Assembly: GCA_002297815.1 (NCBI GenBank)
Contig: DBKH01000070.1
Location: 1 to 50,843, forward strand
DNA length: 50,843 nt
DNA from: Bacteroidales bacterium UBA755
GTDB lineage: Bacteria; Bacteroidota; Bacteroidia; Bacteroidales; UBA932
Direction: 5' to 3'
In this document: piece after piece, positions 41,460 to 50,643 of the stretch
Layout: the number at the start of each line of letters is the position of its first letter
Position numbering within the stretch: the first letter of the stretch is position 1
Position numbers and translations under genes: made by a program
The notes under the pieces: model-generated
What the model saw: only the letters and a program-made list of their open reading frames with translations
Database searches by the model: none
What the model was told of the DNA's origin: nothing

Positions 41460-44400
41460 CTACCCGAAAATGTCGCGGAGTTCCTTGTTGCTGAGTTTGC
41501 CTATCCAGTTTTCTCCAGTGGAGACAGTCATTTCGGCAAGATGTTTCTTGCGCTGGATCATCTCATCTATTCTTTCCTCGAAGGTGTCCTTGGTGATGAA
41601 ACGGTGAACCATCACGTTCTTGTTCTGGCCGATGCGGTAAGCTCGATCAGTGGCCTGTGCCTCCACGGCAGGATTCCACCAAAGGTCGAAGTGAATCACA
41701 TGCGAGGCAGCGGTCAGGTTCAGTCCGGTCCCAGCGGCCTTCAATGACAGGATGAATATCTTGTCCTCCTTTCCGTTCTGGAAACGAGACACCATCTCGT
41801 TGCGCTGTTTGACCGAGCACCCACCGTGATAGAACATCGGAGCCTTGCCCGTACGGTCAGCGACAAATTTCACAAGCATCTCGCCCATCTCCCTGAACTG
41901 GGTAAAGACCAGCACCTTTTCTCCGGCATCCACGATTCCGTCAAGCCGGTCGAGCAACATCTCCACCTTACCCGAAAGCGATGGAGACAAATTACCATTC
42001 TTAAGGTATTGCGCTGGATGATTGCAAATTTGCTTCAACGCCAGAATCATCTGAAGGATAAGGCCTTGCCTTTCAAACAGAGCAGCGTTGTCGGACGTGT
42101 CCTTGCCCTCGATCTCAGCCATAGCCGCATCCAGAGTCTTGTGGTACAGAGCAGCCTGCTCAGGAGACAAGGCTGAATATTCATTAATCTCGACCTTGTC
42201 CGGAAGGTCACTGATGACGGTTTTGTCGGTCTTCATCCTTCGCATCATGAATGGTGAAGTCACCTTGCGGAACCTCGCAGCGCACTCCTCATCGTTGTAC
42301 AGCTGGATCGGGTTGGCATATTCACTCTTGAAGGATTTAAGGTTGCCGAGGTAACCGCTGTTCGCATAGTCCATTATGCTCCAAAACTCGGTCAGGCGGT
42401 TCTCGACAGGTGTGCCGCTGAGCGCTATTTTCGTGTCTGCGGTCACGGAGCGGACGGCCTTGCTCTGGATCGCGGTTGGATTCTTGATGTTCTGCGCCTC
42501 GTCAATAACCATCACGCTCCACTTGACTTTCGTGAATATCTTCAGATCAGAACGGAGCACACCGTAGGTCGTGAGCAGTATGTCCACACGTCTTTCGGGG
42601 CCCTGTCTGCCTGTGCCGTGATAGATGAACGAAGTCAGTTCCGGTGCGAACCGGGAAATCTCTGCCTGCCAGTTGGAAAGGAGTCCCGTAGGCACGACAA
42701 CAAGAGCAGGCTTCTCACACAGCACACCTTCATCCTTCATCTTTTGAAGCAGAGTGATGGTTTGGAGCGTCTTGCCAAGTCCCATGTCATCAGCCAGGAT
42801 GGAACCAAAACCGACCCGCAGATTCCTGTAGAGCCATGAATATCCCCGTTTCTGGTAAGGGCGCAACTCGGCCTTGACACTGTCCGGAACAGGGATTTCT
42901 TCTTCCTTGGTAAATCTTTCTATAAGTTCCTTAGCTTCTTCGGAAAGGACGATCGGTGCGGAATCATATTCACCGAGGATGGCGGCCCGAAGCATCTCAC
43001 CAGGACTGACGTTCCCCATTCCAGCGATAGCCTTGTTGACCTTTTCCAAATCCTCCGGAGAGGTGTAGATGTACTGTCCCTTGAATTTCAACAGCTTACC
43101 AGCCTGTCCAAGAAGCCTGTGGAACTCCTCGGCAGAAACCACCTCATCGCCCAAAGCCACTTCCCACTCGAACTCGAACAGATCTGCAAGACGGATGCAG
43201 GTCAGCGAGCTGTCCGCTTTCTTTTTCAGTTTCAGCGTTGGCTTAGGCCTTATGAGACTCTCCAGTGACTTAGGGAGGAACACTTTGACACCCAACAGTT
43301 TAATCGCAGGAATAATCCTCATCAAAAGCGGTACGAACTCATCCAATGAATATCTAAGCGCCAGTGTCGCCTTTCTAGCGATATAGCGTCCCACCTCAGG
43401 AATTATGACGGAAAGATCCGTGAACGCTTTCAGAATCGCAAGCCGCGACTGCGCAAATTCGTCTTTGGTGAGGATTTCCGACAACGGGGTTATCCACTTC
43501 TCCGGTGCCTCAGCGTCCTCGACCCCAAGATTCACACAGAACATCCCATCCACATTCTCATCAACAGTAAGCACCGGCACGAAACGGGATTGGCGAATTG
43601 AATATGACGACAACCATGCGGAAACGCTTCCCGGAATCTCACGCTCGCCCGGCAGGTCGAAGGTATAGCGCTCATTGTCAAAGAATAGGCCTGTAAGCGG
43701 TCTGTGCGTAGCGAGGCTGAGTTCCGGAACGAGTTTGCCCAAAAGGTACGAGACCAAAATTACAGCCTTGTTCTTCACGTATTTGGGAGACTTACCGACC
43801 TTGAGCCGGATCATTGTGTCCGGGATGATGGCATCCAAAGACTCCAGCAGCGATGTCACCTCCGGATCCACAGTACAAGGAATCCACCTCACGGCATAAT
43901 TCCCATCCGTCAACCGAACCACCTGCGGTGAGATGTCTCCGTTGGCCGTCAAGTGCATAGAAGCCAAAAAACCTTGATGCAAAGCAGCCACGCTTGGGGA
44001 ATAGTCCGGGATGAAATCTGGATTGATGCCGATGACCTCACGCAGGACAGCATTCTCATCCGCATCATCAAATTCTTCACCGTCAGGTGAATAGCTCATG
44101 CTCCAATTCAGAAGCGAATCGGCTTCCAGTGACACGGTGGAATCACCCGACAGAGCATATTCAGAGCATTCATCAGAAAGCATCAGGGGCGGGAAAAGCC
44201 TCTCCGGAGTGAGTTTCCCCTCGAAAAATTTGAGCGCGTTGCCGCTGATTTTCCGCATCTGTGATGAATATTGCTCCTTGAAGTCACCGTTCAGATCGAA
44301 CGTAGGGTTTTCAGGAAGAAGCATTAGGAGGACATCCAACCTATCCGACAGGCGCGAGAAGTTAACTCTATGGAAATCAGGAGCATCTTTATTTACCTCC

Positions 44401-44987
44401 TTGGCTGATTTCCTAAGTTCGATAACGTCTTTGATCGATGGTACGGCAGTTGTCATCGCGGCCTCATCCACGGTAACCCCACGTTTCTTAAGTTCCTCCA
44501 GCAAATCTACATTGTGAATCGTGAACACAAGGAATGGATTGTTGTCAATCTCCCTGCTCATCATGTAGATGACCGCTGCCAGATGTTTGCATGGCACAGC
44601 CCAGTCCGGGCAGCTGCACTGCATCTTGAAGTCAGTCCATCTCTCCGGGAATATCCTGAGTCCGCACTCCGAAGCGATGTCCATCACCTCCGGATCCAGC
44701 TCATGCTTAAGCAGTTTCGAGACGATGTCCGGCCTCTCCATTATCCCCTGAAGGAGTTTCTCCACATCCTCCGGAAAGAACGGTGGCACAATGACGGTCA
44801 CTGAATATGCCCGTGGCCGTCTTCCCTTCACCTTCGCGCTGATGACATTCCCTTTGATCTTGATCTCCCGCACCGCTCCCGCCCGTGCGTACGTCGCCCC
44901 ACGCGGAATCCTATTCTCATAGTCAATGTGCGTCAGCGAAAGCAGCCACCTGCTCCCCCACCACGTGTTCCCGAAACCTTTTGCCAT
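41460..44987 (-). CDS. SNF2-family helicase with SWIM zinc finger
   Basis: This 1175-residue protein is a SWI2/SNF2-type DNA-dependent ATPase. The N-terminal part has a SWIM zinc finger (CSCPDWAVPCKH near residues 123-134). The helicase core occupies ~700-1175: DDMGLGKT near 733, DEAQNIKNP near 830, SGTPVENRL, a helicase C domain with VFTQFREM and the motif YRIGQ near 1118. The long middle (~170-690) has no recognised domain. The family remodels protein-DNA complexes; in bacteria its role is unclear. It starts 18 bp after gltX ends. Confidence 0.93.
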   Translation of the reverse strand: MAKGFGNTWWGSRWLLSLTHIDYENRIPRGATYARAGAVREIKIKGNVISAKVKGRRPRAYSVTVIVPPFFPEDVEKLLQGIMERPDIVSKLLKHELDPEVMDIASECGLRIFPERWTDFKMQCSCPDWAVPCKHLAAVIYMMSREIDNNPFLVFTIHNVDLLEELKKRGVTVDEAAMTTAVPSIKDVIELRKSAKEVNKDAPDFHRVNFSRLSDRLDVLLMLLPENPTFDLNGDFKEQYSSQMRKISGNALKFFEGKLTPERLFPPLMLSDECSEYALSGDSTVSLEADSLLNWSMSYSPDGEEFDDADENAVLREVIGINPDFIPDYSPSVAALHQGFLASMHLTANGDISPQVVRLTDGNYAVRWIPCTVDPEVTSLLESLDAIIPDTMIRLKVGKSPKYVKNKAVILVSYLLGKLVPELSLATHRPLTGLFFDNERYTFDLPGEREIPGSVSAWLSSYSIRQSRFVPVLTVDENVDGMFCVNLGVEDAEAPEKWITPLSEILTKDEFAQSRLAILKAFTDLSVIIPEVGRYIARKATLALRYSLDEFVPLLMRIIPAIKLLGVKVFLPKSLESLIRPKPTLKLKKKADSSLTCIRLADLFEFEWEVALGDEVVSAEEFHRLLGQAGKLLKFKGQYIYTSPEDLEKVNKAIAGMGNVSPGEMLRAAILGEYDSAPIVLSEEAKELIERFTKEEEIPVPDSVKAELRPYQKRGYSWLYRNLRVGFGSILADDMGLGKTLQTITLLQKMKDEGVLCEKPALVVVPTGLLSNWQAEISRFAPELTSFIYHGTGRQGPERRVDILLTTYGVLRSDLKIFTKVKWSVMVIDEAQNIKNPTAIQSKAVRSVTADTKIALSGTPVENRLTEFWSIMDYANSGYLGNLKSFKSEYANPIQLYNDEECAARFRKVTSPFMMRRMKTDKTVISDLPDKVEINEYSALSPEQAALYHKTLDAAMAEIEGKDTSDNAALFERQGLILQMILALKQICNHPAQYLKNGNLSPSLSGKVEMLLDRLDGIVDAGEKVLVFTQFREMGEMLVKFVADRTGKAPMFYHGGCSVKQRNEMVSRFQNGKEDKIFILSLKAAGTGLNLTAASHVIHFDLWWNPAVEAQATDRAYRIGQNKNVMVHRFITKDTFEERIDEMIQRKKHLAEMTVSTGENWIGKLSNKELRDIFG

Positions 44988-45005
44988 AAATCAATTCTTA
45001 TAATC

Positions 45006-46751
45006 TTACGCCAGACTGGAGGTGGCGTAGGCGATACGGGCGAGGGTTTCGGGCTTGCCGATGCGGACGATTATGTCTGCGATTCCCAGGCCGCTAGCGG
45101 CTCCAGCGAGGGCTAGACGGGTAGCATTCATCACCTTGCCCATCGGCCATTCGTTGCCTCGAATGAAGTCCTCAAGAGCCTTTTCGAAGGCTGGGACAGA
45201 CCATTCTCCGGCATATTCATTGACAAAGGATGCGACCTTGGCGACATATTCGGCGTTCTCCGGCTTCCAGAACTTGTCAACGTCCTTGGCGAGAAAAGGT
45301 GCGGTAGCAGCATCGTCATAGACTTTCGCACGAGGGTCAGCCTGACGTCTAGGGTCATTGTTCTGTGGCTCCACAGCAGCTCCGGCCTTGATTCCGTACT
45401 TCTCGAAATCTTGCGGGGAAACGAAGAGGTAAGAGGCTATCGTCCAGAAATCCTTCACGAAAGTGGCTCTCTCCTTGATGAATGAAACCACATTCTGAAC
45501 GTATCCTTTTGCGAATATATGCTTGTCCAGATCGGCCCCCGATTCGTTGACCTCAGCCCCAGTGGCCTTGGCGCGCTCAGGGCTCTCGACAACCTTCATT
45601 CCATGTTCCTCAAGCACCGGGACAAACAGTCCGGCAAGTTCCTCGTCAGACTTCAGGCGGAGATATTCTTTGTTGTACCAACGGGCCTTTTCCGGATTGA
45701 ATCGGGCACCGGACTTGACGATGCGGTCGAGGGAGAAAGCCTTGATCAGCTCGTCCATCGTGAACATCTCGCGGTCGTCGCCGGGATTCCAGCCGAGGAA
45801 CGCTAGCAGATTCACGAATGCCTCCGGGAAGTAGCCGTCCTCACGGTAGCCTCTGGAGACCTCCCCCTGGGCGTTAACCCACTTGAGAGGGAACACAGGG
45901 AAACCGAGTTTGTCACCGTCGCGCTTGCTTAGCTTGCCCTTTCCGTCCGGCTTCAGAAGCAGGGACAGGTGGGCGAAACGAGGCATGGTGTCCTCCCAGC
46001 CGAAAGCTTTGTAAAGCATGTAGTGGAGCGGCAGGGACGGAAGCCATTCCTCTCCTCTGATGACCTCGGTGATCTCCATGAGGTGATCGTCCACGATGTT
46101 GGCGAGATGATAGGTCGGCAGCTCGTCGGTTCTCTTCCACAGGACCTTGTCGTCGAGAGTGTCGGTGTTCACCTCGATGTGACCACGGATCAGATCGTCC
46201 ATCTTCACGACCGTGTCAGTCGGCATCTTGAAGCGGACCGTCCAGTCGGAAGTCTCTTCAAGCAGCCTCGTGACCTCGTCCTGAGGCAGGGTCAGCGAGT
46301 TGCGCATCTTCATTCTGGTCACTTGGTTGTAGATGAAGGTCTGGCCTGAAGCCTCCGCTTCAGCGCGGGCCTTCTCCAATGCCTCGGAAGAGTCGAAGGC
46401 ATAGTAGGCGTAGCCGTTTTCGATCAACTGCTCTGCGTACTTGCGATAGATTCCGCGCCTCTGGCTCTGACGATAAGGAGCGTGAGGATGGCGTTCGGAA
46501 GGGGTCTCGACAACATTCCCGTTCTCATCCACACCTTCGTCAGGGATGATTCCGCACCAATTCAGGGCTTCGATGATATATTCTTCGGCCCCAGGGACAA
46601 ACCTATGCGAGTCTGTGTCCTCGATTCTGATGATGAAATCACCTCCATGTTGCTTGGCATAGAGGTAGTTATAGAGAGCCGTGCGGACTCCGCCCATGTG
46701 CAGCGGGCCGGTCGGTGACGGTGCGAATCTTACTCTTGTTTTTCTGTCCAT
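45006..46751 (-). CDS. gltX: Glutamyl-tRNA synthetase
   Basis: This 581-residue class I synthetase charges tRNA with glutamate. It shows RFAPSPTGPLHMGGVRTALY (the HIGH-type motif is HMGG) and KLSKRDGD as the KMSKS loop. It is longer than the ~470-500 residues typical elsewhere because of insertions such as the acidic stretch near residue 75 and another near 455 (EPQNNDPRRQADPRAK). The ATG at 46751 (MDRKTRV) was preferred to a TTG two codons earlier, which would overlap the preceding gene. It lies within the greA-to-helicase operon. Confidence 0.95.
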   Translation of the reverse strand: MDRKTRVRFAPSPTGPLHMGGVRTALYNYLYAKQHGGDFIIRIEDTDSHRFVPGAEEYIIEALNWCGIIPDEGVDENGNVVETPSERHPHAPYRQSQRRGIYRKYAEQLIENGYAYYAFDSSEALEKARAEAEASGQTFIYNQVTRMKMRNSLTLPQDEVTRLLEETSDWTVRFKMPTDTVVKMDDLIRGHIEVNTDTLDDKVLWKRTDELPTYHLANIVDDHLMEITEVIRGEEWLPSLPLHYMLYKAFGWEDTMPRFAHLSLLLKPDGKGKLSKRDGDKLGFPVFPLKWVNAQGEVSRGYREDGYFPEAFVNLLAFLGWNPGDDREMFTMDELIKAFSLDRIVKSGARFNPEKARWYNKEYLRLKSDEELAGLFVPVLEEHGMKVVESPERAKATGAEVNESGADLDKHIFAKGYVQNVVSFIKERATFVKDFWTIASYLFVSPQDFEKYGIKAGAAVEPQNNDPRRQADPRAKVYDDAATAPFLAKDVDKFWKPENAEYVAKVASFVNEYAGEWSVPAFEKALEDFIRGNEWPMGKVMNATRLALAGAASGLGIADIIVRIGKPETLARIAYATSSLA

Positions 46752-46753
46752 AA

Positions 46754-47869
46754 TCAAAGTTTTGAAGCGACAACCCTGCGAAGATCCTTGTCATTCTTGA
46801 TAGTCTCGGAACTTAGGATTCCATCCGCGATCACATAAGCAACAGGAAGCCCTCGATTGATGTTGTAGAGCACTGCGGCCTGTGAAGCTGCACCTAGGCC
46901 GTCGCACACATTGATCCAAGGAAGCCCTTGACTCTTCACTGTGCTCGCCCAAACGCCCTTGTCAGTGTCAAGTGAAACTGAATATATCTCCAATCCTTTC
47001 TGGTGATACTCCTTGTAGAACGGCAGAAGCACATCTTGATTGAACATTTTCTGAGCCGCATCAGACGCCTGCCAGAAATAAATCAGAACGACCTTGGAGT
47101 CAACCTCGCTCAATTTGATCTTTTTGCCATCTATGGAAGGAAGATTCAAGTCCGGATAGGAAGCCTCCTGCGCATTTTGAACCTGTTGGCTAAGATTGAA
47201 TATGTTGAATCTCTTCTCAGATTCCTTTTTCAAAGCTTCAACATACTTCGATTCAGGATAGACCGTCATTAGCGAATCATAAACATTATGGAACAGAATG
47301 GCGTCTGTTGCCTGACTGAACACTGGAAAGTCTTCGTTAATCTTCTGATACAGAACAGGAATTGCAGTCAGCGACTTAGAGTTCTCAATGATGTACCTCG
47401 TGCGGCTGCGGTAATAGTCAATGTAATCCTTCGAGGCAGCAGCATTGTCTCCTTTGGAAGCATCAGCGGCAAATTTGTCCAGAAAGTCCGAGAAGTCAGC
47501 CTCGACCTGACGAAGTTTTTCGCTCTCCTCGGATCCTTCAACTGAGTACTTACCCAAAGTGTCAGAGGTAACTTTTACTCTGTCTTTGCATTGCAGCAGC
47601 AGAGAAGCAATCTTCGTGTCACCTTTGAAAAGATAGACGAACTGAGGCTGACCTTTAAGAACCTTGATCTTGTAAGAATATGCCCCCTTGGCATCCGTCT
47701 TGACTGTGTCCAACGCGACAAGCGAGCTGCCGCTAAGTTTTTTTACAATCACCTGAGTTTCAGGAGCACCGGTGAGTGTCCCTTTGATCTGAGCCTTGTC
47801 CGAGCACGAAGACGCAGCGACCAGAACGGCTGCCGCAAGAAGTAAGTTTCTACAATTTTTCATATTCAT
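46754..47869 (-). CDS. Thioredoxin-fold lipoprotein without CxxC
   Basis: This 371-residue lipoprotein has a signal ending VAASSC, an N-terminal DUF4369-like beta domain (IKGTLTGAPETQVIVKKL...), a helical middle, and a C-terminal TlpA/AhpC-type thioredoxin fold (ASYPDLNLPSIDGKKIKL...VVLIYFWQASDAAQKMF...). In active members the segment after FW holds Cys-x-x-Cys; here it reads QASDAAQ, so no thiol-disulfide activity is expected. It overlaps the upstream HIT gene by 20 bp. The start is ATGAATATG. Confidence 0.82.
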   Translation of the reverse strand: MNMKNCRNLLLAAAVLVAASSCSDKAQIKGTLTGAPETQVIVKKLSGSSLVALDTVKTDAKGAYSYKIKVLKGQPQFVYLFKGDTKIASLLLQCKDRVKVTSDTLGKYSVEGSEESEKLRQVEADFSDFLDKFAADASKGDNAAASKDYIDYYRSRTRYIIENSKSLTAIPVLYQKINEDFPVFSQATDAILFHNVYDSLMTVYPESKYVEALKKESEKRFNIFNLSQQVQNAQEASYPDLNLPSIDGKKIKLSEVDSKVVLIYFWQASDAAQKMFNQDVLLPFYKEYHQKGLEIYSVSLDTDKGVWASTVKSQGLPWINVCDGLGAASQAAVLYNINRGLPVAYVIADGILSSETIKNDKDLRRVVASKL

Positions 47870-48254
47870 TGAATATAGCTTCGGCTATCGCCTTGTTTTC
47901 CTCAGGTGAGACCTCCAAACGCTTCTTCTTGATGTCCATGTCAGCTTCGGTCTGAAGCGGAACAAGATGGATGTGAGTGTGAGGAACTTCCATCCCCAGC
48001 ACGCAGACTCCGACCCTTTGGCAAGGCACAGCGACCTTGATGGCGATAGCCACCTTACGGGCAAAAGCCCACAACCCCTCGTAGGTCTTCTCGTCTAAAT
48101 GGAAGATGTAGTCATCCTCAACATTCTTCGGGATGACAAGAGTATGCCCTTTCGCAAGAGGGCTTATGTCCAGAAAGGCGTAGAACTCATCGCTCTCGGC
48201 CACCTTGAATGAAGGAATCTCCCCTTTTGCGATTTTAGTGAATATCGTAGCCAT
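47850..48254 (-). CDS. HIT-family nucleotide hydrolase/transferase
   Basis: This 134-residue protein has the histidine triad HTHIHLVP near residues 92-99 and the N-terminal TIFTKIAKGEIPSFKV typical of Hint-like proteins, which hydrolyse nucleoside phosphoramidates. DISPLAKGHTLVIPK is also conserved. It lies 6 bp after greA and overlaps the next gene by 20 bp, indicating tight co-translation. Confidence 0.92.
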   Translation of the reverse strand: MATIFTKIAKGEIPSFKVAESDEFYAFLDISPLAKGHTLVIPKNVEDDYIFHLDEKTYEGLWAFARKVAIAIKVAVPCQRVGVCVLGMEVPHTHIHLVPLQTEADMDIKKKRLEVSPEENKAIAEAIFNEYEKL

Positions 48255-48260
48255 CGTTCC

Positions 48261-48731
48261 TTAAAGTGAAATGTCGAGGATTTTGAACTTGATGACTCCT
48301 GAAGGCACCTTGGCATCCACAATCTCGCCTTTGGAATGACCTATCAAAGCCTTGGCGATAGGGGTGGTCGAAGCGAGCTTGCCGTGGGCGAAATCCGCCT
48401 CTGTCTCACCGACAATGGTGAACTCCATCACCTGCTTGGCGGCCACGTTCTCCACCTTCACCTTGTTCATTATCTGCACCTTATCAGTGCCGATTTTAGA
48501 CTCATCGATAACCTTGGCGTTGGCCACGAGATCCTTGAGTTTGGCAATCTTGACCTCCAACAGTCCCTGAGCGTCACGCGCTGCGTCATATTCAGCATTC
48601 TCGGAGAGGTCTCCCTTTTCCCTAGCCTCCGCGATGGCCGCGGAGATGACAGGACGCTGCGCCAATGCATCAGCGAGGTCCTTCTTCAACTTATCCAACC
48701 CTTCCTGGGTCATATAATGAATTTCAGCCAT
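48261..48731 (-). CDS. greA: Transcription elongation factor GreA
   Basis: This 156-residue factor rescues backtracked RNA polymerase by stimulating transcript cleavage. The N-terminal coiled coil carries the acidic tip in GDLSENAEYDAARDAQ, and the C-terminal domain ends with SPLAKALIGHSKGE-like TPIAKALIGHSKGEIV. The ATG at 48731 (MAEIHYMTQEG) fits the family; a TTG nine codons upstream would add residues not shared with GreA. It begins the operon greA-HIT-lipoprotein-gltX-helicase. Confidence 0.95.
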   Translation of the reverse strand: MAEIHYMTQEGLDKLKKDLADALAQRPVISAAIAEAREKGDLSENAEYDAARDAQGLLEVKIAKLKDLVANAKVIDESKIGTDKVQIMNKVKVENVAAKQVMEFTIVGETEADFAHGKLASTTPIAKALIGHSKGEIVDAKVPSGVIKFKILDISL

Positions 48732-48979
48732 AATGAAACTAATTATGTTCCTTTTCACTCAGCCGCAAGCGGGCAATCACTTGTCGGCAAATTATTTATG
48801 AATATTCTAGCGGCCATTGCCCTCCGCCCTCCCCTTTCGGGACCATAACATTAAAACGAAGTCCCGCCCTTTTCCGGCGGAACCCCCTGCCTGTTTCTGC
48901 AAATATAGCAATTTTTCTTTCAAATAGCGAATATCATCGAACCTTCTCCTTCTCGGATTCTCAAGATCGCATGGCGGCT
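48732..48979 (-). other. greA upstream region
   Basis: No gene seen. The -7 box TATATTTG (minus strand, 48900-48907) predicts an unusually long ~165-nt leader for greA. It contains GC-rich purine tracts (AAAGGGGAGGGCGGAGGG) and a GAATATTC site at 48800-48807. No riboswitch or terminator was recognised. Confidence 0.4.
48900..48907 (-). promoter_or_regulatory. -7 box TATATTTG for the greA operon
   Basis: TATATTTG on the minus strand matches TAnnTTTG exactly, but lies ~170 bp before greA. An AT-rich stretch with TTTGAAAG lies upstream without the usual 19-bp spacing. Confidence 0.5.
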
Positions 48980-49158
48980 CTATGCCTCTTCAAACAAAGC
49001 GTCGAGTTGGACACGGTAGTGGATGTCGTATGAGTAGGCGTTGGGCTTGAGGCCGAAAGTGGTGATGAAGGTGAGGTTGACAGCGCTACGGGAGCCGGTC
49101 TCGCGCTCGAAATCCGCCACACGATTCTGTAACTTGGCGTTTTCCTGACAAACAATAA
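48980..49158 (-). pseudogene. 3' remnant of an AAA-type ATPase gene
   Basis: An open frame on the minus strand without an ATG reads QENAKLQNRVADFERETG, then NLTFITTFGLKPNAYSYDIH and YRVQLDALFEEA before its stop at 48980-48982. This is the characteristic C-terminal end (NxxxITTFGLKxNxYS...LDxLF) of the ATP-binding proteins with nuclease-like tails that are abundant in Bacteroidota. The ATPase core is absent, and the frame breaks at a hairpin array (49159 on), so it is a gene fragment. Confidence 0.6.
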
Positions 49159-49159
49159 C

Positions 49160-49247
49160 GCGCCAAATCGATGAAAAATTGATAGTTTTGGCGCGTTTTC
49201 AAGGCTGAAAGTGCGCCAAAACCAATAAAAATCATCAGTTTTGGCGC
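49160..49247. repeat. Alternating GCGCCAAA / TTTGGCGC array
   Basis: Four copies of one 8-bp motif alternate: GCGCCAAA at 49160, TTTGGCGC at 49187, GCGCCAAA at 49213, TTTGGCGC at 49240, with spacings of 27, 26 and 27 bp. They form two hairpins; the second has perfect 11-bp arms (49212-49222 and 49238-49248). The motif differs from the array at 726-809, but the architecture is the same. Confidence 0.75.
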
Positions 49248-49248
49248 A

Positions 49249-49473
49249 TTATAAGTCAAAGCAGCTTTCCAACAGGACACCAGCGGTAACACAATGTCCC
49301 TCCATCCGTACCGCCCGGGTGCAGAACCCACCGTTTTGCACCCCAAGTACCAGAAATCGCCCTACTCGGGTGCAAAGACAAGCTCTCCGCCCCCCATTAG
49401 CACTGATCTCCCCTTATTTTGTTTTTGGTATTTTATAGAAAAAAGGTAACTTTACACTAAAATCACACTGACT
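49249..49473. other. Gap before the aspartyl protease
   Basis: No gene seen. TAACTTTA at 49447-49454, one base off the TAnnTTTG box, lies 20 bp before the protease start and may be its promoter. The rest is GC-rich, without clear repeats. Confidence 0.4.
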
Positions 49474-50418
49474 ATGAGACATTTTAGGATTTTGCTGTGC
49501 GTGTTTGCCGCCCTGTTCTGCGGACATCAGAACATCAATGCGAAAATCGTGGACAGGCAACCGGAAGGAGAGATTCCTTTTCGCCTTGCGCAGGATAACA
49601 GAATTTATGTCACAGCATTTGTAAACGGGTCAGATTCATTGAATTTCCTTGTAGACACAGGTGCATCGTCTCTTGTCCTGAACACTAATTCACCGAAGCT
49701 CCAAGGGCATATTCATAAAGGAGAGGCGATTGATAATCTTGGTGCGTCCGGTGAGAACACCGTGGAGTACAGCCACGACAATTCCGTGAAGATCGGCACC
49801 ATCCAATACGAGAAGGCAGGATGCGCACATATTCCTTACCCACCGGAGTACTGGGACGGAGTGGTGGGTCTCAATGCGTTAAGAGCCTTCAACATCGAGA
49901 TCAATTATGATGATATGACGATTTACTGCTACTCGAAGAAGGAACCGCTTGAAATCACTGCAGGGCCGGTCATGTTTCCATTCGAGTACAAATACGATGT
50001 GCCTTTTATCACGATGCCCGTAAAAATCAGCGGCACTGAATATGATCTGCTGCTGGAAGTTGACACCGGATCGGACAGGGTTATCGACCTTAACACCCCA
50101 TTCGTAAACAGTCACAATCTGCTCGACACCCAAAGGCCGTTCGCCATTTCACATATTTCCAGTTCAGACGAGGGAAGCGGAGAACTCCGGAATATTTTTT
50201 TGGACGAGGTCACTGTCGGGCCATACATATTACCGAAAGTCGCTGGTGCGTTCTCCACATTGACGGAAGGGATGCAGAGCAAGAGCGACATCGACGGCAC
50301 TCTTGGAAACAATTTCCTGAAGCGATTCAATATGATCATCGACTTCAAAGCAAAGAAGTTATACCTTCAGCCAAGCAATTATTTCTGGACTCCATTCTAC
50401 GACTTCCTTGTGGAATGA
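49474..50418 (+). CDS. Secreted two-lobed retropepsin-like aspartyl protease
   Basis: This 314-residue protein has a signal peptide (1-23) and two aspartyl-protease motifs on one chain: LVDTGASS (D61) and EVDTGSDR (D197), each followed by a hydrophobic strand and later a GLNALR- or GNNFLKRF-type segment. Clan AA proteins of ~100-150 residues per lobe act as dimers; here two lobes appear joined, as in pepsin. An exported protease, periplasmic or surface, is the likely function; substrates are unknown. It stands alone. Confidence 0.82.
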   Translation: MRHFRILLCVFAALFCGHQNINAKIVDRQPEGEIPFRLAQDNRIYVTAFVNGSDSLNFLVDTGASSLVLNTNSPKLQGHIHKGEAIDNLGASGENTVEYSHDNSVKIGTIQYEKAGCAHIPYPPEYWDGVVGLNALRAFNIEINYDDMTIYCYSKKEPLEITAGPVMFPFEYKYDVPFITMPVKISGTEYDLLLEVDTGSDRVIDLNTPFVNSHNLLDTQRPFAISHISSSDEGSGELRNIFLDEVTVGPYILPKVAGAFSTLTEGMQSKSDIDGTLGNNFLKRFNMIIDFKAKKLYLQPSNYFWTPFYDFLVE

Positions 50419-50450
50419 CATTACAGAAAAGAAAATCCTTGGCACAGTTC

Positions 50451-50527
50451 GTCCGGCGGATTGCGTTCTGGCCGGACAAAGCGGATGATTTCTGCAGTTC
50501 GTCCGGCCAGAAAGGCTTTAGCCGGAC
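50451..50527. repeat. Alternating GTCCGGC / GCCGGAC array
   Basis: GTCCGGC at 50451, GCCGGAC at 50471, GTCCGGC at 50501 and GCCGGAC at 50521, spaced 20, 30 and 20 bp, give two hairpins. The direct repeat CAGTTCGTCCGGC recurs 50 bp apart. It begins 33 bp after the protease stop and contains the CCGGACAAA motif of the array at 726-809. Confidence 0.7.
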
Positions 50528-50643
50528 ATCCATTTCTTTCTTACTTACAGAGAGAAAATTAAAAATTCGCTTTTGGAAAAGCAAATTTAGCAACAGAATT
50601 AACTTTTCCAAAAGCTAAAATTGCCGCAAAGTTAACATTTGAA

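Noticed and set aside
48780..48850. Possible 14-codon leader frame before greA
   Set aside because: Composition is not amino-acid-specific and no terminator follows it.
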